NCBI GenBank assembly: GCA_036250195.1
Contig: JAVHZZ010000001.1
Span: forward strand, 379,574,907-379,638,906
Length of the DNA: 64,000 bases
Direction: 5' to 3'
DNA from: Mixophyes australis
Taxonomy: Eukaryota; Chordata; Amphibia; Anura; Limnodynastidae
Shown here: one piece after another, positions 58,231-64,000 of the stretch
Position numbering within the stretch: position 1 is the first letter of the stretch
How the letters are laid out: each line of letters starts with the position of its first letter
The notes under the pieces: model-generated
Database searches by the model: none
Told to the model about the DNA's origin: nothing
What the model saw: only the letters and a program-made list of their open reading frames with translations
Translations under genes and position numbers: made by a program

Positions 58231-58296
58231 CAGATGTATATTATACATGATATATTTATATACTTGCATATACATTTAAGGACAGCATAACTCAAA

Positions 58297-59220
58297 CCAT
58301 AAAAAGCACTTATAGTAAAACAAGGTGTTTGAAAGCTCTGCACTTGGCACTCCTTGTAGACTCTACCCAATGACAAGTGCATGATGGATGCTCTGTTACG
58401 TTCCAAATTTATTGTATGCCTAGACTTTGAAGTTTTTTATTGTTGGTGCACTCCACCTTCATCGATCACAATCCTAATTTATTTATATAGCACCATCAAA
58501 TTACAATGCACTTTACAATTGGGTATCTATCTACTTCTCTATATCTCTATGCATGTTATTTATACATTCCATATTGTTATACATGACATATATTATATAT
58601 GACATATTTATATATGTGCAAATATATACGAGTGATGAGTCCCCTTGTGTGAATCACAAGGGCATCATGGTGGCTTAGTGGTTATATTTACAGCACTGGG
58701 GTTATGAGTTACTTACTTACTAGTAGGTTAATTGGCTGCTATTAAATTAACTTTAGTCTCATGTGGTCTCTGTATGTGTATGTTAGAGAAATTAGACTGT
58801 AAGCTATATTGGACAAAGTTCTGATGTGAGTGAGTTCTCTTTATAGCACTGTGGAATTAGTGGTGCTTTATAAATAGCTGCCACTGCTGCTGATGAGCAG
58901 CATTATGGCACAAATTTGTATTCAGACAGATCTACCTTACTTATACCATAAAAAGAACTTTATTAAAAGTCGTAAAACAAGGTGTTTAAATGCTCTACTC
59001 TTGTGAATAGTCATCACAAAGATGATGGCATAATACAGAAATAGATGAAGGTGCAGTCCACCTTCATCTGTTTAGTTTTATAAATGTCTGTATTATCTTT
59101 AGTAATTAAATGTATTAATTCTACCACTGTCCATCCAATGTACGCTGCCTGTTTATGGACCATAAGTGTCTATGATGGATGCTCTGTTACGTTCTTTCTT
59201 GATTATGAAGTAGATCATAG
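58297..59220. repeat. Diverged direct repeat pair (58297-58440 and 58946-59220)
   Basis: Both copies share ACCATAAAAAG, an AACAAGGTGTTT block, GCTCT-C-CTTG, a CACTCCACCTTCATC / CAGTCCACCTTCATC block and ATGATGGATGCTCTGTTACG. The blocks are arranged in a different order and spacing in the second copy, so rearrangement occurred. The SINE at 58660-58894 lies between them. Confidence 0.55.
58660..58894 (+). mobile_element. tRNA-derived SINE, copy 2, internally deleted
   Basis: It starts GGGCATCATGGTGGCTTAG with box A (TGGCTTAGTGG), then GGGGTTATGAGTTAC. The region corresponding to roughly 120 bp of the copy at 2812-3100 is missing. It resumes with TAGTAGGTTAATTGGCTGCT and GAAATTAGACTGTAAGCT and ends TATAGCACTGTGGAATTAG, GTGCTTTATAAATAG and a (TGC)(TGA) tail. 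Same family as 2812-3100. Confidence 0.8.
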
Positions 59221-60126
59221 AGTAGAGAGGTATCATAACAGTAATCCTCTTTTAATTATGGTACTTATGATCTCTAAAGTGCTTTTCTGCAAGGCTGCAA
59301 GATCATCTACTGTGTCCCCTAGTCTAAGGATTGTATCTTTTATTAAACTACCATGTATTTGTACCATATATTTGTGCCACTGCTCTGTAACTAATTTTAA
59401 CCAGCCAGATTGATGCAGACTTTGGCCAAAATTGGTAAAGATTGGGACCGTTGTGAAGGTATCATTAGAAAATATACTGGAAATAACTGGAAATTAATGT
59501 TAATGCTATAAATAGTAATTAAGTAGCAAAAACAGCTTAAAATTACATTATTTTACCTATTTTTCACAATTTTCAATTAAATCCAGATCCAAAACCAAAA
59601 CCCTTCGTGTTTGTTAGACAAAACCGGTAGCAAAGCTGAAACATGAAGTTAGTTCAGATCCGACACTGGTTTCTAAATCAAAACACAAGGGTCAGTGCAC
59701 ATCTCTAATGTGACAGATGTCACAGACCATAATTATCTGTCGATCACAGCAAAAGAACATATATTACCAACAGCAGGTGGTGCAGATAAATTTTAGGTCC
59801 TAAGAGGTTATTTTATAGAACCTCAAGAATCTTGTCATGAATTTGAGTTTGTTATAAGATTGCATTTGTTTTTGGTGTTGTAGTGATCTAAATAATATAT
59901 ATATAACTATAGATTTTTAATTGATTAGCAATATAACAAAGTGGGATGACTCTTGACACAGCAACTTGGAGGTCAGTGCTTTGATTCCCTATTCAGATGG
60001 AATATAAATAGTTATCAGGGTTTACATAATCGTATAAAGGGGATATAATTTTTTGTTTGTTCTGAATTTTAATAACATTTAAATTATTTTAATTTGATAA
60101 TCATTTAACATTCACGTTATAATTAT
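59221..60126. other. Non-coding; decayed TAGAGATG repeat at about 59560-59709 (minus)
   Basis: Minus-strand reading begins TTAGAGATGTGCACTGAC and continues with a GGTTTTGGTTTTGG block, a recurrent type of interspersed repeat. Nothing else recognised. Confidence 0.45.
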
Positions 60127-60129
60127 ATA

Positions 60130-60450
60130 GGGCCTGAGTCATTAAGGAGAGCAAAGCATAAAAAAGGAGTAACTTTGAACCTGGGCAAAACCATGTGGCA
60201 TTGGAGGAGGTGGTAAATTTTAAATGTGGGGACAGATTTATAGTTGAGGTAGGCCATGTTCTAGATCAACTTTAAAAGTTCAGTGAAAAAATAAAGCTAT
60301 CAAGTATTTGTGTACTAGATGAAAATACAGCCAGTATTTAACTTATGTGTGAAATAATAAACTAATTTGCACTCTTTTGATTGTAACATGGTTTGTCCTG
60401 GAGAACATTTACTCCTTTTTTTGCCTTACTTTCCTTAATGACTCAGGGCC
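60130..60450. mobile_element. Harbinger-like MITE, copy 2
   Basis: A 321-bp element begins GGGCCTGAGTCATTAAGGA and ends TCCTTAATGACTCAGGGCC. The flanking trinucleotide is ATA on both sides (60127-60129 and 60451-60453). It is homologous along its length to 12369-12659, sharing GGCAAAACCATGT, TAGATCAACTTT, AATAAAGCTATCAAGTATTT and GTAACATGGTTT blocks. Confidence 0.8.
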
Positions 60451-60453
60451 ATA

Positions 60454-61217
60454 GTGGTTAAATTATTTTTATTTATTAATTTCCAACGAGCATGGCAGTT
60501 GAGTGAGATTTTAAATCCTCATATAGTTTGTTCAAACAATATCTTTTGCATGTCTTCCTGAGGCCTCACATTCTAGGCGATAAAAACTATTGACACTTGA
60601 TCTGGAGGTTATAAGATTAATTCCTTAGTACAAAAAGAGTTTTGTTTTTCTTTTGTTGTGTTTATTTTAGTATTGTGGATTGTAACAGAACTTTCCCTGT
60701 AATTTTATTTATGATAAAATAACATTCGGAGTCACTCTTATATAGTAGAGAAATAAGGGTTTTACCTGATTATTCAGTAATTATATAGAACATTAAAAGT
60801 GGATCCATAGGATTCTGTAGGTTGTTTATACTTTTTTCATATTTTATATTGTCAATTGCTCATTTTTTATTCTCAGTTTTTTGTACTTTGGAGAGAAGAT
60901 TAGATTAATGTAGAAATTTGCTTCCTTTGCTATAATATTATGTGGCTAACACTTGCATTTTAAGACAGACTGCAAAATGCTCTTAAGTTCAAATGACAAC
61001 TTTATCTAATGCAGCTGAATCTTATTGGTAGAGCTTGAAACAAGGAGTGTATATAACCTCCTAATGGATACTGATGTACTATAACTTTGAGAAAGTTCTA
61101 GTACTCATCTATTTAAAAGTGGATAAGCAAAGTTCCATGTGTGTTGGATAGAGATATTAGAGAATTGGTGAACAGTGTGAAAAGGAGCAAGCAATACGTA
61201 GGGAATTATGCGTTCCA
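60454..61217. other. AT-rich non-coding stretch
   Basis: No gene recognised. Confidence 0.4.
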
Positions 61218-61652
61218 AAGGCTGGGTACACACTACAGGTTTTTCAACAGATTATCATGCCAATCATCACAAGATAAATGACCGTTAGGACCAATATCGC
61301 ATTAGTTTGTACACTCCTATGATCATGTTCTATCTTTCCAAATCAATTTTTTTCTTTTGCTTCGATTTTATAAACGGACTAAAAATCTGTATAAACGATG
61401 GAACGATGTTGGGCAAATTCTGAAGTCTATATGCACTCACAACCAGCAGTGTAGGCAGATCTCCATAGTTTATAGAGTCACAATTATTTTAGCTGATGGT
61501 TATAACAGATGAAGAGCACAGATCTGAAGGTAAATATTGTAAAACGTGAATAGTGTGTACACATCGCCATGCTGATCGGGACTTTCAGCCGTTGGTAAAA
61601 TCATTAACGATATTTCATCAGGAGAAATTTTCTATAGTGTGCACCTAGCCTT
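61218..61652. mobile_element. MITE-like element with GGCTGGGTACACACTA ends
   Basis: Left end AAGGCTGGGTACACACTACA and right end CTATAGTGTGCACCTAGCCTT are inverted counterparts over about 20 bases with a few mismatches. Inverted internal blocks (ATCAC..GATAAATG near 61268 and CATCAGGAG near 61620) are weaker. About 435 bp with no coding content. No convincing target-site duplication, so the superfamily is open. Confidence 0.65.
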
Positions 61653-62169
61653 AACATTTAAATGCTAGTACCCCAATGCTGAATTTGGAGTCCTAGGATT
61701 GACAGATCAGGAGAGGGCAAGGTGAGCAGGCCACACCCTCCAGTCTATGTCCGCTACCAGTTCCACTTTCTGAAAATGATTTACTATCGTTTCCTGTCAA
61801 TTTTATATATTTTTTTTATTGTAAGTACCTTAAACGTTGTACAGTTTTGAGCTGAAACTATTATTGGACTTGTACAGCTACGCTAATCACAGTTGATTAC
61901 CAACTACGGATACTTCATAATCATAAACATATGAGGACTTTATTATGCAATTTTATTCTGCTGCAAACTACTTAAGGAAAACAATATAATATTGTGTGAA
62001 TGATTGAATACACTTTATTTAGCAGTGATATATGAATTATGCTAATAGAGCTTTATATAGTTATATATATATTCCTCTGGACATGAATTTCCACTTTCTT
62101 ACATATCTTGGGTATTTCTCTCTATTAATGAAACATGACTGATAAAGTTAAATATGGCATAGAGTGTAG
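61653..62169. other. AT-rich non-coding stretch
   Basis: No gene recognised. Confidence 0.4.
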
Positions 62170-62480
62170 TATGTAATAAAAATATTTATTATGCATAAAT
62201 CACAATATATGCACTCACAAAGATAGAGAAATAAAGCACTTATCTGTTAGCCATTCCAATGGATTACAGTTGTGGTCACCCACCGATGTCGGAATAGTCA
62301 TTATCCACAGCTTGATGGATTAATAGTAGTTCCAATGGGCTTCACAGTCAAGATCGATATTACAGAAAAAGAATATAGTATCTTGTCTCAATGCGTTTCA
62401 TCTTGCTAATATAAATACTTCATCAGGAGTATATTAATAGATGTGTACAGCGCTGCTTCTTATAATGCGCCGGCAAATTG
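62170..62480 (-). repeat. Penelope-element-end-like segment
   Basis: On the minus strand TCCTGATGAAG (62428-62418) is followed 20 bases later by GATGAAACGCATTGAGAC, the same CTGATGA...GAAACGC arrangement as 26884-26851 in the Penelope element. The intervening bases do not form a good stem here. The rest of the segment resembles the non-coding ends of such elements in layout only. Confidence 0.4.
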
Positions 62481-63632
62481 CGCATAGTGCGCATGCGTGA
62501 ACACGTGATTCAAAAAACTTTATGAGTTTTGTACAATACAATATCGGAGACACAGTACACAGTAATTGCGCATGTGTTTAAAATGGTCATTAATAAAAAC
62601 AAATATTTATATTGAACTGAATATTAATGAGACACTCATATATAAGAATTAATGGCTAAAAAATTTATTTGCACAAATACCCAGCCTGGAAGGTTGTATA
62701 ACTCTAATGGAAAAATATGCCGTAACGGCCATGCTGGTTGTTCGAAAAATAGTTGATATCTTATGGCAGTCGTTTTTAATACTGGAAAAAGTAATGCCAG
62801 CACCTGCTCTATAAATAAACCCTATTACTAATATAGATACTAAAATGAAAAATATAAAAATATACATAAAACCAATAACGACAGCATGCAATAGAGAAGA
62901 TAGAGATAACAATCATACAAAACGGAGCAATTTTATAGCTCTCATTAAGACCTAATGGTGCTAAAATGCCTAATTTATAGTATATTTCTGTCCGAATAAA
63001 TGGCTACTTGTTCCTCGCAATACACAGGGTCACTACAGTTCCTTTTTATCCTATTGAACTGTGAGAAAGGGATATTGTTTTTTCACCTCTTCATATGACT
63101 ACTTTTGATATATGAAAAGCTATAAAGTTGATCTGTCTGTGGCGGTCTACTAGAGTATGCAGCTGAATACGTATATGGAGAATACCACAACCTTCTCTAT
63201 AATAAAATTTAATATGCAAAATCATATACATACATCAGGCGCTCCCTTCATACAACATGGTAATATCAATGTTTTCAACAACCCCCAAAAATGTCTAATG
63301 ACTGAATGTGCTGATCCCGATGGTGACAAAATGAAATCTGCAGAAAATACATTCATAACATAGAGTACTACTGTCGGATTGAATGAAAGGGCACACCATC
63401 TATTACACCTCTTCCACCTTGCACAATAATAGTATTATTCCCACGTGACACCCGTGATCTTCACACTCGTGGCCCATATGAGTATATGCTTACAGGATGG
63501 ATGAGATGTTTAAGCCTTCATATAAGATCGATTTCCAAATGGTTGTTCAGTCCAAACTGTGTACCCAAAATAATGCAAAGATATGGCAGATCTAGTGTAT
63601 TACACTTTAATAAAATATCATAAAAACAACGG
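62481..63632. other. Non-coding stretch
   Basis: The 87-codon minus-strand frame at 62649-62912 is hydrophobic but has no identifiable family. Confidence 0.35.
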
Positions 63633-63724
63633 ACTTCTCAAAAGCCCAAAACATCAATAAAAATGAACATTGAAACAGACTTCCCATAAGCCCAAAATGT
63701 CAATGAAAGTGAACATAGGAATAT
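63633..63724 (+). repeat. 46-bp tandem pair
   Basis: Two units start ACTTCTCAAAAGCCCAAAA (63633) and ACTTCCCATAAGCCCAAAA (63679), with TCAATAAAAATGAACAT / TCAATGAAAGTGAACAT following. Confidence 0.8.
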
Positions 63725-63738
63725 GAAAGTGGATGTGC

Positions 63739-63906
63739 CCATACCAGAGAGTCGCCTTGAGAAAGACTTACATTAAGTTGAAACGCGTTGGTTACTAGTG
63801 GGCTTGGACTGATCTGTGGATTGTAAAGAGGAAGTGGACGCGGAAATAGGAGACACTAACAAACTACATGTTCCATGCTTCTTCCACGTGACTCTCTGGT
63901 ATGAGC
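63739..63906 (+). repeat. Penelope-end-like segment with flanking inverted repeat
   Basis: CATACCAGAGAGTCG (about 63740-63754) pairs with GTGACTCTCTGGTATG (63888-63903). Between them GACTTACATTAAGTTGAAAC, then GCGTTGG has a stem ACTTA/TAAGT followed by GAAACGCGTT, like the hammerhead-type block at 26851-26884. The CTGATGA box is degenerate (CTTGAGA). It is probably the end of another Penelope-like element running toward the window edge. Confidence 0.45.
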
Positions 63907-64000
63907 AGACCGAGCTTTTCATCACCACCCTCATCACTCCGGCTGCCGGAGGGAGTGTATGGATCCTAGACATCTCTTAAACATCTTTATTCGCCATGGC

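Noticed and set aside
62391..62426. Full hammerhead ribozyme
   Set aside because: CTGATGA and GAAAC are present, but the 20 bases between them do not form a stem II; kept only as a Penelope-end-like segment.
62649..62912. 87-codon hydrophobic minus-strand frame
   Set aside because: AT-rich chance frame with no motif or supporting neighbour.

Overview
The window looks like repeat-rich, gene-poor DNA from a large vertebrate genome, most likely an amphibian (frog or toad). This is inferred from the mix of repeats: a Gmr1-like Ty3/gypsy retrotransposon, a Penelope-like element, L2-type LINE fragments, a tRNA-derived SINE, an L1/Tx1-type ORF1 fragment, a decayed Tc1-like transposase, and several MITEs with visible target-site duplications. 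I recognise no host protein-coding exon, tRNA, rRNA or CRISPR array. Most open frames are short and come from AT-rich DNA, simple repeats or broken mobile elements. The two longest apparent proteins near 18 and 21 kb are artefacts of 29-bp minisatellites.

Layout. 0-14 kb: AT-rich non-coding DNA with one SINE, microsatellites, perfect hairpins, one Harbinger-like MITE (12.4 kb) and scattered copies of a short 'GGTAAATGTAT' repeat. 14.8-15.4 kb: 3' half of a Tc1-like transposase on the minus strand. 17.6-19.1 and 20.6-21.2 kb: two minisatellites, both with a 29-bp period, with related cores on opposite strands. 25.3 kb: a Myb/SANT-like exon relic with a good splice donor. 26.3-30.2 kb: a decayed Penelope-like element on the minus strand (RT, then zinc and GIY-YIG remnants) bounded by an inverted repeat of about 230 bp, with a hammerhead-like motif in its 3' region.

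33.5-38.1 kb holds the most informative element. It is an LTR retrotransposon with two LTRs of about 475 bp, a candidate tRNA-Leu primer site, a SCAN-like capsid segment, a CCHC knuckle, an aspartic protease, then INTEGRASE BEFORE reverse transcriptase/RNase H. That order is the reverse of ordinary Ty3/gypsy elements and is typical of the Gmr1 group. It is dead: frameshifts, an internal deletion that removes the N-terminal half of RT, and premature stops.

39-53 kb: three hAT-type MITEs with 8-bp duplications (39.5, 46.1, 52.9 kb), an L2 3' end (40.7-41.5 kb), a probable decayed LTR (43.2-44.1 kb), a 552-bp foldback element (48.5-49.1 kb), an L1/Tx1 ORF1 relic (50.2-50.8 kb) and a 235-bp tandem duplication. 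54.8-57.8 kb: an L2 LINE on the minus strand, split by a clean 1,062-bp solo LTR with a 5-bp duplication. 58-64 kb: a second SINE copy, a second copy of the Harbinger-like MITE, another MITE, and two stretches resembling Penelope-element ends.

Nothing here forms a working operon or pathway. What links the parts is retrotransposition: the SINE tail resembles the L2 3' end in the same window, the solo LTR dates after the L2 insertion, and the MITEs depend on transposases not encoded here.
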